Assembly (NCBI RefSeq): GCF_947488465.1
Contig: NZ_CANKZA010000001.1
Span: 248,001-312,000, forward strand
Direction of reading: 5' to 3'
DNA length: 64,000 nt
Origin: an uncultured Microbacterium sp.
Lineage (GTDB): Bacteria > Actinomycetota > Actinomycetes > Actinomycetales > Microbacteriaceae
Shown here: positions 42,512-51,694 of the stretch, piece after piece
How positions within the stretch are numbered: position 1 is the first letter of the stretch
How the letters are laid out: each line of letters begins with the position of its first letter
Notes under the pieces: generated by a model
Told to the model about the DNA's origin: nothing
The model's input: only the letters and a program-made list of their open reading frames with translations
The model's database searches: none
Position numbers and translations under genes: made by a program

Positions 42512-45409
42512 GTGACCACGACCTCAGCGCCGACCCAGGCCACGCCCAGTCCCTTCCGACGTGCGATCGGCATCACGCTTGCCGTGATCGCGGTGATCGT
42601 CGTGGCGTTCTTCATCTTCGCCAGCCTCTACGCCGATTGGCTGTGGTTCGATCAACTCGGCTTCGCGAGTGTGCTGTGGACGCAGTGGACCGCGCGTGTC
42701 GTGACGTTCCTCGTCGGCTTCGTCGCGATGGCGGTACCGGTGTTCCTGGCCATCCAGCTCGGTTACCGCTTGCGCCCCGTCTACGCGCGACTGAGTTCGC
42801 AGCTCGATCACTATCAAGAGGTGGTGGAGCCGCTCCGCCGCCTGGCGATGTGGGGGATTCCGATCTTCTTCGGATTCTTCGCCGGCTTCGCCGCATCCGC
42901 GCAGTGGGAGACCGTGTGGTTGTGGATGAACCGGGTCGATTCGGGTGACCTCGACCCTCAGTTCCAGATGGACACCGGGTTCTACCTCTTCTCGCTGCCG
43001 TTCTTCTCCTCGCTGCTCGGCTTCGTCTCTGCCGTCATCCTGGTGTGCCTCGTCGTCACGGTGCTGGTGACGTATCTCTACGGATCGATCCGGGTCGGAC
43101 AGGGTGAACTGCGCATTTCCAAGCCCGCCCGCATCCAGCTGGCGATTCTCGCCGGTGTCTACCTGCTCGTGCAGGCCGCAAGCCTCTGGCTGGACAGATT
43201 CAAGACGCTGACGACGCAGAGCGAGCGCATCACGGGTGCGACCTACGTCGACGTGAATGCGATCATTCCGGGTCTCACGATCCTCGCTGTGGCGGCGATC
43301 CTCGTCGCGGTGCTGTTCTTCGTCACGGCGGTCATCGGCCGCTGGCGTTTCCCGCTCATCGGGACCGGCCTGCTCATCGTCTCGTCGCTCGTCGTCGGTA
43401 TCGCCTACCCGTGGGTGCTCTCCAACATCCAGGTGCGTCCGAACCAGGAGACGCTCGAGAGCGAGTTCTATCAGCGCAACATCGACGCCACCCAGAAGGC
43501 CTACGGCATCGACGGGCTGGAAAAGAGCGACTTCCAGGCGGTGACCGACGCAGAGCCCGGCCAGTTGCGCGAAGACGCAGACACCACCGCCTCCATCCGC
43601 ATCATGGACCCGGCGATCATTTCACCCACGGTGCGACAACTCGAGCAGTACCGCTCCTACTATCAGTTCACCGATCCGCTGGATGTCGACCGGTACCAGA
43701 TCGACGGCGAATCGCAGGACACTGTGGTGTCCGTGCGTGAGCTGAATCTCGAACAGCTCGGCAACGCCGCGTCCTGGTACAACACGACCCTCGTCTACAC
43801 GCACGGCTACGGAATGGTCGCGGCCAAGGGCAACGAACGCACCGCAGACGGCAACCCCGTGTTCGTCGAGCGCGGCATCCCCACCACGGGTGACCTGACC
43901 GACGGTGAAGACTACGAGCCGCGGATCTACTTCGGAGAAACCTCGCCGCTGTACTCCATCGTGGGAGCTCCCGAAGGCTCCGAGAACATCGAGCTCGACT
44001 ACCCGCGTGGTGAGGACGGTGCCGCCCAGACCAAGACCACCTTCACCGGTGACGGCGGCCCGCTCGTGGGCAGCATCTTCAACCGGCTGATCTACTCGCT
44101 GAAGTTCCAGGCGACCGACATCCTGTTCTCCGACGGGATCAACGACGACTCGCAGATCCTCTACGACCGTGATCCGGTCGCGCGCGTGCAGAAGGCAGCG
44201 CCCTACCTGGAGCTCGACAACGACCCGTATCCGTCGGTCGTCGATGGACGGATCGTCTGGATCGTCGATGGCTACACGCTCAGCGCCGACTACCCGTACT
44301 CGTCGATCGTGAGTCTGCGTGACGCGATCAGCGATACGACCAACACGGCACCGCGCGTGGCGCTGGACGACGTCAACTACATCCGCAACTCGGTGAAGGC
44401 GACCGTCGACGCCTACGACGGCTCGGTCACGCTGTACGCGTGGGATGAAACCGACCCGCTGCTGCAGGCCTGGCAGAAGGTCTACCCGTCGACGCTCAAG
44501 CCGATCAGCAAGATGAGCGGTGACCTGATGAGCCACGTGCGCTACCCGACGGATCTGTTCAAGGTGCAGCGCGCGATGCTCGGCACGTACCACGTCGACG
44601 ACGCGGCGTCCTTCTACGCGCGCGACAACGCCTGGAAGACGCCGAACGACCCCGTGTCCGAGCTCGAGGTTCTGCAGCCGCCGTATTACCTGACGATGCA
44701 GATGCCCGGCCAGGAAGCGCCGACCTACTCCATGTTCACCACCTTCATCCCCGGCGGTGAAGACACACGGAACGTCCTCATGGGGTATTTGTCCGTCGAC
44801 TCCGATGCCGGCGCAGCCGACGGTACGCGCAGCGACAGCTACGGCAAGCTCCGGATGCTGGAGATCAATGCCGAGACTCCCGTTCCCGGACCGGGCCAGG
44901 TGCAGAACACCTTCGATGCCGATCCGAGCGTGTCCGCGTTCATCAACATCCTCAAGCAGGGCCAGTCCGAGGTGCTCAACGGCAACCTGCTGACGCTGCC
45001 GGTCGGTGGCGGTCTGCTGTACGTGCAGCCGGTGTTCGTGCAGTCGTCGGGCTCCACGAAGTTGCCGACGCTGCAGAAGGTGCTCGTGGCCTTCGGCAAC
45101 GAGGTCGCGTTCGAAGACACGCTGCAGGGCGCGCTGGACACGTTGTTCGGTGGCGACTCCGGGGCGAACGCCGGCGATGGCGATGCCACCCCGGCGCCTG
45201 AGCCGAGCGAGTCCGCCGATCCCGGCGGCGAGACCGGTGGGGGTACCGGCAGCACGAGCATCGCCTTCCAGGCTGCTCTCGCCGACGCGCAGCAGGCCAT
45301 GCTCGACCGTGACACCGCGTTGAAGTCCGGCGATCTGGCTGCGTTCGCCGAGGCTGACGCTCGCCTGACCGCAGCCGTGACGCAGCTGCTCTCCCTCTCC
45401 GGAGAGTGA
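42512..45409 (+). CDS. UPF0182 large membrane protein
   Basis: 965-residue protein with seven N-terminal helices up to about residue 300 (for example AIGITLAVIAVIVVAFFIFASL and ILAVAAILVAVLFFVTAVIG) and a large extracytoplasmic domain. The UPF0182 signatures are DWLWFDQLGFASVLWTQW near 45-62, PWVLSNIQVRPNQ and ATSWYN-type segment AASWYNTTLVYTHGYGMV. A short acidic Gly/Ser-rich linker (near 885-910) precedes a C-terminal helix region. Function unknown. Length is normal for the family. It converges on the carotenoid operon, with 27 bases between the stops. Confidence 0.92.
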   Translation: MTTTSAPTQATPSPFRRAIGITLAVIAVIVVAFFIFASLYADWLWFDQLGFASVLWTQWTARVVTFLVGFVAMAVPVFLAIQLGYRLRPVYARLSSQLDHYQEVVEPLRRLAMWGIPIFFGFFAGFAASAQWETVWLWMNRVDSGDLDPQFQMDTGFYLFSLPFFSSLLGFVSAVILVCLVVTVLVTYLYGSIRVGQGELRISKPARIQLAILAGVYLLVQAASLWLDRFKTLTTQSERITGATYVDVNAIIPGLTILAVAAILVAVLFFVTAVIGRWRFPLIGTGLLIVSSLVVGIAYPWVLSNIQVRPNQETLESEFYQRNIDATQKAYGIDGLEKSDFQAVTDAEPGQLREDADTTASIRIMDPAIISPTVRQLEQYRSYYQFTDPLDVDRYQIDGESQDTVVSVRELNLEQLGNAASWYNTTLVYTHGYGMVAAKGNERTADGNPVFVERGIPTTGDLTDGEDYEPRIYFGETSPLYSIVGAPEGSENIELDYPRGEDGAAQTKTTFTGDGGPLVGSIFNRLIYSLKFQATDILFSDGINDDSQILYDRDPVARVQKAAPYLELDNDPYPSVVDGRIVWIVDGYTLSADYPYSSIVSLRDAISDTTNTAPRVALDDVNYIRNSVKATVDAYDGSVTLYAWDETDPLLQAWQKVYPSTLKPISKMSGDLMSHVRYPTDLFKVQRAMLGTYHVDDAASFYARDNAWKTPNDPVSELEVLQPPYYLTMQMPGQEAPTYSMFTTFIPGGEDTRNVLMGYLSVDSDAGAADGTRSDSYGKLRMLEINAETPVPGPGQVQNTFDADPSVSAFINILKQGQSEVLNGNLLTLPVGGGLLYVQPVFVQSSGSTKLPTLQKVLVAFGNEVAFEDTLQGALDTLFGGDSGANAGDGDATPAPEPSESADPGGETGGGTGSTSIAFQAALADAQQAMLDRDTALKSGDLAAFAEADARLTAAVTQLLSLSGE

Positions 45410-45436
45410 CGATCCGCTGAATCCGGTGGTGGCGGC

Positions 45437-46312
45437 TCAGTCGGTGAGCAGCCACCACCAGATCAGCAACAGCGTGACGAGGAACCCCGCCAGCTGGTTG
45501 ATCCAGAGGAAGCGCCGCCATCCGGTGGTCGCGCGCTCCGCCTCGGCGTCGGACAGGTTGCGGTACGGCCAGACTGCCGCGAGGTACGGGAGGACGATCG
45601 CGGCCGCGAGCGGCCCGGGCCAGCTGACACCGAGCATGGTGAGCCCCGCCGCGGCGTAGCAGGCCAGCGCGAATCGCACGGTCCAGCGCGCACCGCGTGC
45701 CGTCGCGATCGACGCGATCCCCGCCTCGCGGTCGGCGACGACGTCTTGCACAGCGCCGAACGCATGCGAGGCGATGCCCCACAGGGCGAACGCGACGATG
45801 AGGAGGAGAAGCGACAGATCCGCCGTCGCACCGCCGAGGACCAATCCGTAGACGGCGGGGGAGAAGAAGTGGATGCTGCTCGTGATCGAATCGGCGAACG
45901 GCCGTTCCTTGAGGCGGAGCGGCGGCGCACTGTAGAACGCGACGAAGAAGAGGCTCGCCGCAAGAACGACCCAGGACAGGGGACCGCCCACAGCGACGAG
46001 ATAGACGACGAAGGGCAGGCAGGACAGGCCGGCCGCCCAGAGCGTGACCGCGTGCAGGCTGCGATCGAGCACGGCCCCCTGCACCCCGCCCTTGCGCGGG
46101 TTGCGGAGGTCCGACTCGTAGTCGAACACGTCGTTGATGCCGTACATCGCGAGGTTGTAGGGGATCAGGAAGAACACGGTGCCGACGATCAGGGTGAGAT
46201 CGATCTGCCGGGTCGTCAGCAGATAGGCGGCCGCGAACGGGTAGGCCGTGTTGATCCAGCTCACCGGGCGGGAGGAGACGATCAGGTGCCCGAGCACTCC
46301 TGCCGTGCTCAT
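45437..46312 (-). CDS. crtEb: Lycopene elongase / UbiA-type prenyltransferase
   Basis: Membrane prenyltransferase of 291 residues that adds C5 units to lycopene to give the C50 precursor flavuxanthin. The first Asp-rich motif NDVFDYESDLRNPRKGG lies near 60-76 and the second, DREAGIASIATARG, near 186-199, the normal UbiA arrangement. Eight or nine helices are evident. As last gene of the operon its ATG overlaps the crtYf stop (ATGA). The same gene content occurs in Corynebacterium glutamicum, where the product is decaprenoxanthin. Confidence 0.92.
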   Translation of the reverse strand: MSTAGVLGHLIVSSRPVSWINTAYPFAAAYLLTTRQIDLTLIVGTVFFLIPYNLAMYGINDVFDYESDLRNPRKGGVQGAVLDRSLHAVTLWAAGLSCLPFVVYLVAVGGPLSWVVLAASLFFVAFYSAPPLRLKERPFADSITSSIHFFSPAVYGLVLGGATADLSLLLLIVAFALWGIASHAFGAVQDVVADREAGIASIATARGARWTVRFALACYAAAGLTMLGVSWPGPLAAAIVLPYLAAVWPYRNLSDAEAERATTGWRRFLWINQLAGFLVTLLLIWWWLLTD

Positions 46313-46614
46313 GCGTCACGCTCCCGTGAGAGCAGGGTGAAGACCGCCGGGACCACGAAGGCCGCGCAGAGCGGATACGAGAAGTCCTCGAGCGGCGCGA
46401 GACCGATGCGGATGCCCGAGAGATGTTCGGGAGGATAGGTGAACAGGCCGACGGCGATCATGATGTTGTCGAACACGGCGGTAAGCGCGATGAGGACCAA
46501 GGCCGCGATCGCCGAGGACCCCATGCGGCGGCCGAATCGGGGGCGGCGCACCGTGGAGAGGGTCACGAGGAGGGTGAGCACCGCGAACGGAACGATCAGC
46601 AACGCGTAGGTCAC
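46309..46614 (-). CDS. crtYf: C50 carotenoid cyclase subunit CrtYf
   Basis: 101-residue membrane protein with three helices, one half of the heterodimeric C50 epsilon/beta-cyclase. The motif FDNIMIAVGLFTYPPEHLSG followed by IRIGLAPLEDFSYPL is the lycopene-cyclase domain signature (PxE(D/E)). GTG start at 46614 overlaps the crtYe stop (GTGA). The open frame runs upstream only as antisense noise. Confidence 0.9.
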   Translation of the reverse strand: MTYALLIVPFAVLTLLVTLSTVRRPRFGRRMGSSAIAALVLIALTAVFDNIMIAVGLFTYPPEHLSGIRIGLAPLEDFSYPLCAAFVVPAVFTLLSRERDA

Positions 46615-46940
46615 GGCATCCGCTCCCGTCGCCGGGCACCGCGTCGCTCCGCGGCAGCCCAGACGGTGAGAGCGAGTTGGCACAGGAACGCGAGGAAGAA
46701 CGGTTCCTCCACCGGCAGATGCGGCGCCAGGTCGATGCCGAGGAGCAGAGGACTGTCGCCCTTGACGAAGACGCCCGCCGCGATGCCGGCGAGGTCCCAC
46801 ACCAGCAGCAGCAGTGTTCCGGCGAGGACGGCGAGCGCCGCGCGGCCGGGGCGGTGCCAGAAGGCGAGCCGGAACCGGGCGTCGAGCGCGGCGATGCCGG
46901 CCGCGGACACGACGATCGCGAGGAGGTAGAGGCCCGGCAT
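46611..46940 (-). CDS. crtYe: C50 carotenoid cyclase subunit CrtYe
   Basis: 109-residue membrane protein, the other half of the cyclase. It shows VWDLAGIAAGVFVKGDSPLLLG and then LAPHLPVEEPFFLAFLCQ, where PVEE(P)FF is the conserved cyclase motif. The ATG at 46940 overlaps the crtI stop by one base (TGATG). The two small subunits together make one cyclase; neither would act alone. Confidence 0.9.
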   Translation of the reverse strand: MPGLYLLAIVVSAAGIAALDARFRLAFWHRPGRAALAVLAGTLLLLVWDLAGIAAGVFVKGDSPLLLGIDLAPHLPVEEPFFLAFLCQLALTVWAAAERRGARRRERMP

Positions 46941-48472
46941 CAGCGCACGGCGGCCGGGGCGTCGCGGTGGATGCGTTCGACGGCCAGCTCCGCTGAGATG
47001 AGACACATCGGCAGCCCGATCCCGGGCAGAGCCGACGCTCCCGCGTAGTACAGTCCGGACACACGGCGAGACGCGTTCTTCGGGCGGAACATCGCGCTCT
47101 GACCGAGCGTGTGGGCAAGCCCCAGCGAGTTGCCCCGCCACGCGTGCAGATCGTGGGCGAAGTCGCCCGGGGCGATGGTGCGGCGCACACGAATGCGCGC
47201 GGCGAGATCCGGGATGCCGGCCCACTGCGCCAGTTGTGCGATCGCACGGTCGGCGGCCTGCTCCACGCGCGCGTCGCCGTCACCGTCGATTCCTCCGCGG
47301 CCGATCGAGGGGTCCGCGGGGATCGGGACCAGCATGAAGACGTTCGAGGACCCGGCGGGTGCGACCGTCGGATCGGTGATGCTGGGAGTGCAGACGTAGA
47401 GTGACGCCGGGTCGGGGATGCGCGGGTCATTGCCGAAGATGGCGTCGAAGCCTTCCGACCACTCCCGCGTGAACAGGAGGGTATGGTGGGCGAGCTCCGG
47501 GAGTTCCCCGTCGACCCCGAGCAACACGAGGAGTGCGCCGGGGCTGGGGGTGCGCTTGTCCCACCACCGTTGCGGGTAGGTCTGCAGTTCCGGGGGAAGC
47601 AACGCGGTCTCGGTGTGGTGGAGATCCGCCGTGGAAACCACCGCATCCGCCGCGATGATCTCGCCGGATTCGAGAGCGACGCCGGTGGCGCGACGCCCCG
47701 CGGTGACGATGCGCGCGACCGGCGCCGCTGTGCGGATCTTCACCCCCGCCCGCCGCGCGAGCCCCTCGATCGCGCGGATGACTTCGGTCAATCCACCGGC
47801 GGGGTACAGCACGCCCTGCGTCAGGTCGAGGTGACTCATGAGGTGGTACAGGCTCGGCACGCCGTACGGTGAACCGCCGAGGAACACGGCGGGGTACCCG
47901 AGGATCTGTTGCAGCACGGGCTCGGAGAAGCGACGTTCGATGTGTCGGGAGAGCGAGGTCGTGAGCAGCGGTGCCAACTGCGGCAGTCGCCGCAGCACCT
48001 CGCGATCGCGCAATCCGGCCGTCGTGGCGTAGGAATCGTAGAGGAAGCGGGAGACGGCCAGGTCATAGGCCTCGCCGGCGGAATCGAGGTAGGACTCGAT
48101 GCGGTCTCCCGACCCAGGCTCGCGCTCTTCGAAGAGCGCCCGGACCTCGTCTCGCCCGCTGATGACGTCGACCCGTTCGCCCGGGCCGTCGCCGGTGGGC
48201 TCGGCGTAGACCCGGTAGGCGGGGGTGAGTGGCGCGAGGTCGAGTTCCGCGGCCGCTGAGGTCCCGAGCAGCTCGAAGAACCGCTCGAAGACCTCGGGCA
48301 TGAGGTACCAACTGGGGCCGGTGTCGAAACGGAACCCGTCCTGTTCCCACGACCCCGCGCGTCCGCCGAGCTCGTCGCGTCCTTCGACGAGTGTCACGCT
48401 GTGGCCTTCGTGTGCCAGGAGCGCCGCGGTGGCGAGGCCGGCGATGCCGCCTCCGATGATGACGACGTTCAC
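46940..48472 (-). CDS. crtI: Phytoene desaturase
   Basis: FAD-dependent desaturase of 510 residues that converts phytoene to lycopene. The dinucleotide-binding motif IIGGGIAGLATAALLAHEGH lies at residues 5-24, followed by LVEGRDELGGRAGSW and FDTGPSWYLMPEVFE. Near the C-terminus GLYYAGASALPGIGLPMCLIS is the carotenoid-oxidoreductase signature. GTG at 48472 overlaps the crtB stop (GTGA). Confidence 0.95.
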   Translation of the reverse strand: MNVVIIGGGIAGLATAALLAHEGHSVTLVEGRDELGGRAGSWEQDGFRFDTGPSWYLMPEVFERFFELLGTSAAAELDLAPLTPAYRVYAEPTGDGPGERVDVISGRDEVRALFEEREPGSGDRIESYLDSAGEAYDLAVSRFLYDSYATTAGLRDREVLRRLPQLAPLLTTSLSRHIERRFSEPVLQQILGYPAVFLGGSPYGVPSLYHLMSHLDLTQGVLYPAGGLTEVIRAIEGLARRAGVKIRTAAPVARIVTAGRRATGVALESGEIIAADAVVSTADLHHTETALLPPELQTYPQRWWDKRTPSPGALLVLLGVDGELPELAHHTLLFTREWSEGFDAIFGNDPRIPDPASLYVCTPSITDPTVAPAGSSNVFMLVPIPADPSIGRGGIDGDGDARVEQAADRAIAQLAQWAGIPDLAARIRVRRTIAPGDFAHDLHAWRGNSLGLAHTLGQSAMFRPKNASRRVSGLYYAGASALPGIGLPMCLISAELAVERIHRDAPAAVR

Positions 48473-49329
48473 TCGTTGACCTTTCGCGTTCCGCCGGCCA
48501 CCGCGGCGCGGGCAGCGATGGCAGCTTTCTTCAGGCCCGGTACCCGCACTCGGACGTCGAGGTTCTCGGCATGACGCAAGCGTTGGGCAAGCTCTGCGAA
48601 GAGGTCGTGAGCCGTGCGCACCGCGCGCCGACAATCGGCCGGCAGATCATCGATGACCGCCGCCGCGGCGGAAAGATCGGCATCGATGCGGTCCAGGACG
48701 TCGTCGCGGGTCACCGCGCGGCCGTCCATACCCAGGTAGTCGCGCCCCAGGATGTCAGAGTCCACGGCGCGGTCGCGCAGGAAATTGATGTCCTGAAACG
48801 CGGCGCCGAGCCGACGTGCTCCGGTGACCAGGGCGTCATCGGGCGTGACCGTGAGTGCGGCACCCGCGTTCATGAACACGTGCAGGCACATCAGGCCGAC
48901 GACTTCTGCCGACCCGTAGACGTACGCGTCGTGCGATGCCGGGTCATGGGTGGAGACGTCGAGGTCGGTGCGCATGGAGGCGAAGAACGGACGGATGAGG
49001 TCGCCACCGATACCGCACTCTCGTGCCGTGAGGGCGAAGGCGTGCACGACGACGTTGGTGCTGAACCCTCGGCTGAGGGCGATGAGGGTTTCGGCTTCGA
49101 GTTCGTCGAGAACGCGCCGCACGGTCGCAGGATCCAGGCCCGCTTCCGCGGCCGCCCCGTCCACGATCTCGTCCGCAATCCGCACCAGGGCGTACACAGT
49201 GCGGATATGAGGCCGAGGTCGCGCGCCGAGGAGCCGGGCGGCGAGCCCGAAGGAGGTCGAGTACTCCCCGATGACGGTCGCCGAGGCTTCGCGCGCGGCG
49301 CTGTTGTAGGTGCGGAGTGAGGTGGTCAC
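48469..49329 (-). CDS. crtB: Phytoene synthase
   Basis: Head-to-head condensation of two GGPP to phytoene. 286 residues with the first Asp-rich motif RIADEIVDG near 50-58 and the second FQDINFLRDRAVDSDILGRDYL near 177-198. Tyr-rich segment YVYGSAEVVGLMCLHVF is also typical. GTG at 49329 overlaps the crtE stop (GTGA). Confidence 0.95.
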   Translation of the reverse strand: MTTSLRTYNSAAREASATVIGEYSTSFGLAARLLGARPRPHIRTVYALVRIADEIVDGAAAEAGLDPATVRRVLDELEAETLIALSRGFSTNVVVHAFALTARECGIGGDLIRPFFASMRTDLDVSTHDPASHDAYVYGSAEVVGLMCLHVFMNAGAALTVTPDDALVTGARRLGAAFQDINFLRDRAVDSDILGRDYLGMDGRAVTRDDVLDRIDADLSAAAAVIDDLPADCRRAVRTAHDLFAELAQRLRHAENLDVRVRVPGLKKAAIAARAAVAGGTRKVNE

Positions 49330-50387
49330 GGCATCCGCTTCTCAACGCGGTCGGCGATGCCGGCCAGGAGTTCCACCGCGGGGGCGGGGAGCACGGGGTC
49401 GGCCGCAACGACCCGGGCCTGCTCGATCATCGATGCGATCAGATCGACCAGCGCCGCGCGCGCGCCGCTCGTCGTGAGGACCTTCTGCGCCCGTCGGATG
49501 GCGATGGGTCCGGTGGGGGCGAGGTCGAGCGCGACGCTCACGCGGGCCCAATCGGGGGAGCGCTGAGCGAGGGCGATCAGCGTGGTCCGCTTCGACTCGC
49601 GCAGGTCCGCGCCGGCTGCGCGGCCGGCTTGGGCGGGAGAGCCGAACGTGCCGATGAGGTCGTCGACCAGTTGGAAGGCCAGCCCGAGGCGGCCGGCTGC
49701 ATCGCTCATCTGCGCGCGTTGCGTGGGGGAGGCACCGGCCAGGAGGGCGCCGGCGGCGATGGGGGCCTCGAAGGAGTACACCGCGGTCTTCTCGTACGCG
49801 GTGGAGAGGAGTTCGTCGGCGTCGGGAACGCGCGGGAGGATGGCGTGCTCCACGTCACGCAGTTCCCCGCCCGCCGAGCGCAGCACCGCGTCGTCCACGA
49901 GGTCGAGAAGGCCATCGCGATGCGGTTCGCTCAGCGGCGCCGAGGCGATGAGGCGGACGGTCTCGAAGAGCAGCAGGTCACCCGCGAGAACGCCGGCCGC
50001 GCTCCCCAGGAGTGCGGCATTGTCGGGGGTGGCTCCGGCATCCTCGCCGCGCCGACGGAAGCTCCCCGACACGTTCGGCACGCCTCGACGTTCGACATCG
50101 CGATCGATGACGTCATCGTGCACGACGAAGGCCGTGTGCAGCAGTTCGAACGCCGCCGCGACGTCCCAGATGGCCGGCAGCTCTTCGGTGTCGCCGCCGA
50201 ACGCGCGAAACGAGGCCACGACCAGCGCCGGGCGAAATCGTTTGCCGCCGTCCGCGGCCAGCGTCGTCGCCTGCACGAGATGTGCGAGTGAGGGCGAGTA
50301 GCGCGCACCGCGCGCGCTGAGTCGCGCGAGGCTCCGATCGATCGCTGCGTCCACACGGGCGGCACTGTCCGGGGGAAGGGCAATCAT
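49326..50387 (-). CDS. crtE: Geranylgeranyl diphosphate synthase
   Basis: Prenyl transferase of 353 residues that makes GGPP from IPP and allylic diphosphates. First Asp-rich motif HDDVIDRDVERRG near 94-106, GGKRFRPALV near 47-56, and the second motif FQLVDDLIGTFGSP near 230-243, with the DDxxG form usual in actinobacteria, then ESKRTTLIAL. ATG at 50387 overlaps the idi stop (ATGA). Confidence 0.93.
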   Translation of the reverse strand: MIALPPDSAARVDAAIDRSLARLSARGARYSPSLAHLVQATTLAADGGKRFRPALVVASFRAFGGDTEELPAIWDVAAAFELLHTAFVVHDDVIDRDVERRGVPNVSGSFRRRGEDAGATPDNAALLGSAAGVLAGDLLLFETVRLIASAPLSEPHRDGLLDLVDDAVLRSAGGELRDVEHAILPRVPDADELLSTAYEKTAVYSFEAPIAAGALLAGASPTQRAQMSDAAGRLGLAFQLVDDLIGTFGSPAQAGRAAGADLRESKRTTLIALAQRSPDWARVSVALDLAPTGPIAIRRAQKVLTTSGARAALVDLIASMIEQARVVAADPVLPAPAVELLAGIADRVEKRMP

Positions 50388-50932
50388 GAGGCGTGACGCA
50401 ATCGGGGGGCGTCGAACAGGTGCAGCTGCTCAGCCTGCAGCACGAGCCAGGGGCTGAAAGCCCACGGTGTCGCGGACAGGGCGGAGGCGAGTTCGGCGGG
50501 GTCTACCCAGCGCGAATCCATGACTTCGGCCTTATTGGGCTCCGGCTCGGCGTCGGCATACGCGATGTAGACCGGGCAGATTTCGTTCTCGACGATGCCT
50601 TCGGCATCGACGGCACGGTAACGAAAGAGAGGGAGTGCGAGTTCGAGTCCGTGGATCGACAGGCCGAGTTCATGGCCAGCGTGACGGTGCACAGCGGTAG
50701 CCACGGGCTCGGCCGGGCGCGGGTGGCCGCAGAACGAGTTGGTCCAGACACCGGGCCAGGTCTTCTTCGCCAGAGCGCGACGTGTCACGAGTACTTCGCC
50801 TCGGGCGTTGAGGACGTGGCAGGAGAAGGCGAGATGAAGGGCGGTGTCACTGCCGTGGACGCTGGACTTCGGCGCCGTGCCGATTTCGTTCCCGCTGTCG
50901 TCGAGCAGAACGACCAGATCCAGGTCTGTCAT
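50384..50932 (-). CDS. idi: Isopentenyl-diphosphate isomerase (type I)
   Basis: Nudix-fold enzyme of 182 residues that interconverts IPP and DMAPP and so supplies the first gene product of the carotenoid operon. Active-site Cys in TNSFCGHPRP near 65-74 and Glu in ENEICPVYI near 114-122 are present. AAGGAGG stands about 4 bases before the ATG at 50932. It leads the seven-gene overlapping crt operon. Confidence 0.95.
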   Translation of the reverse strand: MTDLDLVVLLDDSGNEIGTAPKSSVHGSDTALHLAFSCHVLNARGEVLVTRRALAKKTWPGVWTNSFCGHPRPAEPVATAVHRHAGHELGLSIHGLELALPLFRYRAVDAEGIVENEICPVYIAYADAEPEPNKAEVMDSRWVDPAELASALSATPWAFSPWLVLQAEQLHLFDAPRLRHAS

Positions 50933-50946
50933 CTTTCCTCCTTTTT

Positions 50947-50963
50947 CGCTAGTTTATCTAGCG
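50947..50963. promoter_or_regulatory. Probable CrtR operator overlapping the idi -10 box
   Basis: Inverted repeat CGCTAG-TTTAT-CTAGCG in the 72-base divergent region. TAAACT on the minus strand (50951-50956) inside it is a plausible -10 for idi, so a bound MarR-type dimer would block the operon. A second small dyad, TATC-TAGC-GATA (50955-50966), overlaps its right half. Confidence 0.6.
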
Positions 50964-51004
50964 ATATCTGGAATGCTACAGAATGGATCAGGGGGTGTCC
51001 AACG

Positions 51005-51475
51005 ATGCAAGAGCGATGGATACCCGACGACGAGCGTGGTCTTCTCGTGCTTCGTACACTAGAGGCGGTCCAGGTCTTCAGTGATGCGATGGACCAGATG
51101 CACGGCGGGATGCGCAGCGACATGGACATGAACGCCACCGACGTCGCTGCGCTCCGAATGCTCATTATGCGCGAACGCTCCGGTCACGATGTCCAGCCGC
51201 AGGACATCGCCCGCCACCTCGCGATCTCGACCGCCTCGACGACGAAGCTCCTGGACCGTCTGAGTGCCAGCGGCCATGTGGAGCGTCGCCCACACCCGTG
51301 TGACCGGCGTGCCCGCATCGTCGTCGTCACCGATGTCGCGCGCGCCGACTTCTATCGACACTTCGGGGAGCTTCTCGGGCGCATGCGCCAGGGGATGGCT
51401 GCCTATACCGACGACGAGCTGCGAGCGATCGTGCGATTCCTCGGCGACATGTCCAGCGCACTGACCGCGAAGTGA
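51005..51475 (+). CDS. crtR: MarR family regulator of the carotenoid operon
   Basis: 156-residue winged-helix regulator. The HTH is near 70-95 (QDIARHLAISTASTTKLLDRLSASGHVERR) in two runs, followed by the wing PHPCDRRARIVVVTDVARAD. Position and orientation match CrtR of C. glutamicum, a MarR repressor that responds to GGPP and other prenyl diphosphates. The name here rests on synteny. The start at 51005 (MQERWIPDDE) has only a weak AGGGGG upstream; the longer frame upstream runs through the divergent idi gene. Confidence 0.82.
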   Translation: MQERWIPDDERGLLVLRTLEAVQVFSDAMDQMHGGMRSDMDMNATDVAALRMLIMRERSGHDVQPQDIARHLAISTASTTKLLDRLSASGHVERRPHPCDRRARIVVVTDVARADFYRHFGELLGRMRQGMAAYTDDELRAIVRFLGDMSSALTAK

Positions 51476-51488
51476 TCGGACGCAAGCG

Positions 51489-51530
51489 AAAGGCCCTGTA
51501 ATCAGGATGTTTCCCGATCACAGGGCCTTT
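51489..51530. terminator. Terminator between crtR and tRNA-fMet
   Basis: Perfect 11-bp stem AAAGGCCCTGT/ACAGGGCCTTT around a 20-base loop that can partly pair internally. A T-rich CTTTC follows on the plus strand. Serves both convergent transcripts. Confidence 0.8.
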
Positions 51531-51536
51531 CTTTCG

Positions 51537-51610
51537 TTGCGGGGACAGGATTTGAACCTGCGACCTCTGGGTTATGAGCCCAGCGAGCTACCGAGCTGCT
51601 CCACCCCGCG
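51537..51610 (-). tRNA. Initiator tRNA-fMet (CAT)
   Basis: 74-base tRNA with anticodon CAT in CTCATAA. Initiator features are present: C1 opposite A72 (unpaired end of the acceptor stem CGCGGGG/CCCCGCA) and three G-C pairs closing the anticodon loop (GGG/CCC). The T-loop GGTTCAAATCC is normal. CCA is not encoded (discriminator A is followed by CGA). Confidence 0.95.
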
Positions 51611-51622
51611 TCACAAGGAATT

Positions 51623-51628
51623 ACTCTA
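51623..51628 (-). promoter_or_regulatory. Candidate -10 box of tRNA-fMet
   Basis: TAGAGT on the minus strand, 12 bases before the tRNA 5' end; no -35 consensus is evident. Confidence 0.4.
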
Positions 51629-51694
51629 GCACGGGTTTGCGGCACTGCTGAACCGCGGTTGCCGTCGCGACGGTGTGCAGGCGAGGATGAGGGC

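Noticed and set aside
51537..51610. Elongator tRNA-Met
   Set aside because: The C1/A72 mismatch and the three G-C pairs next to the anticodon loop identify the initiator.
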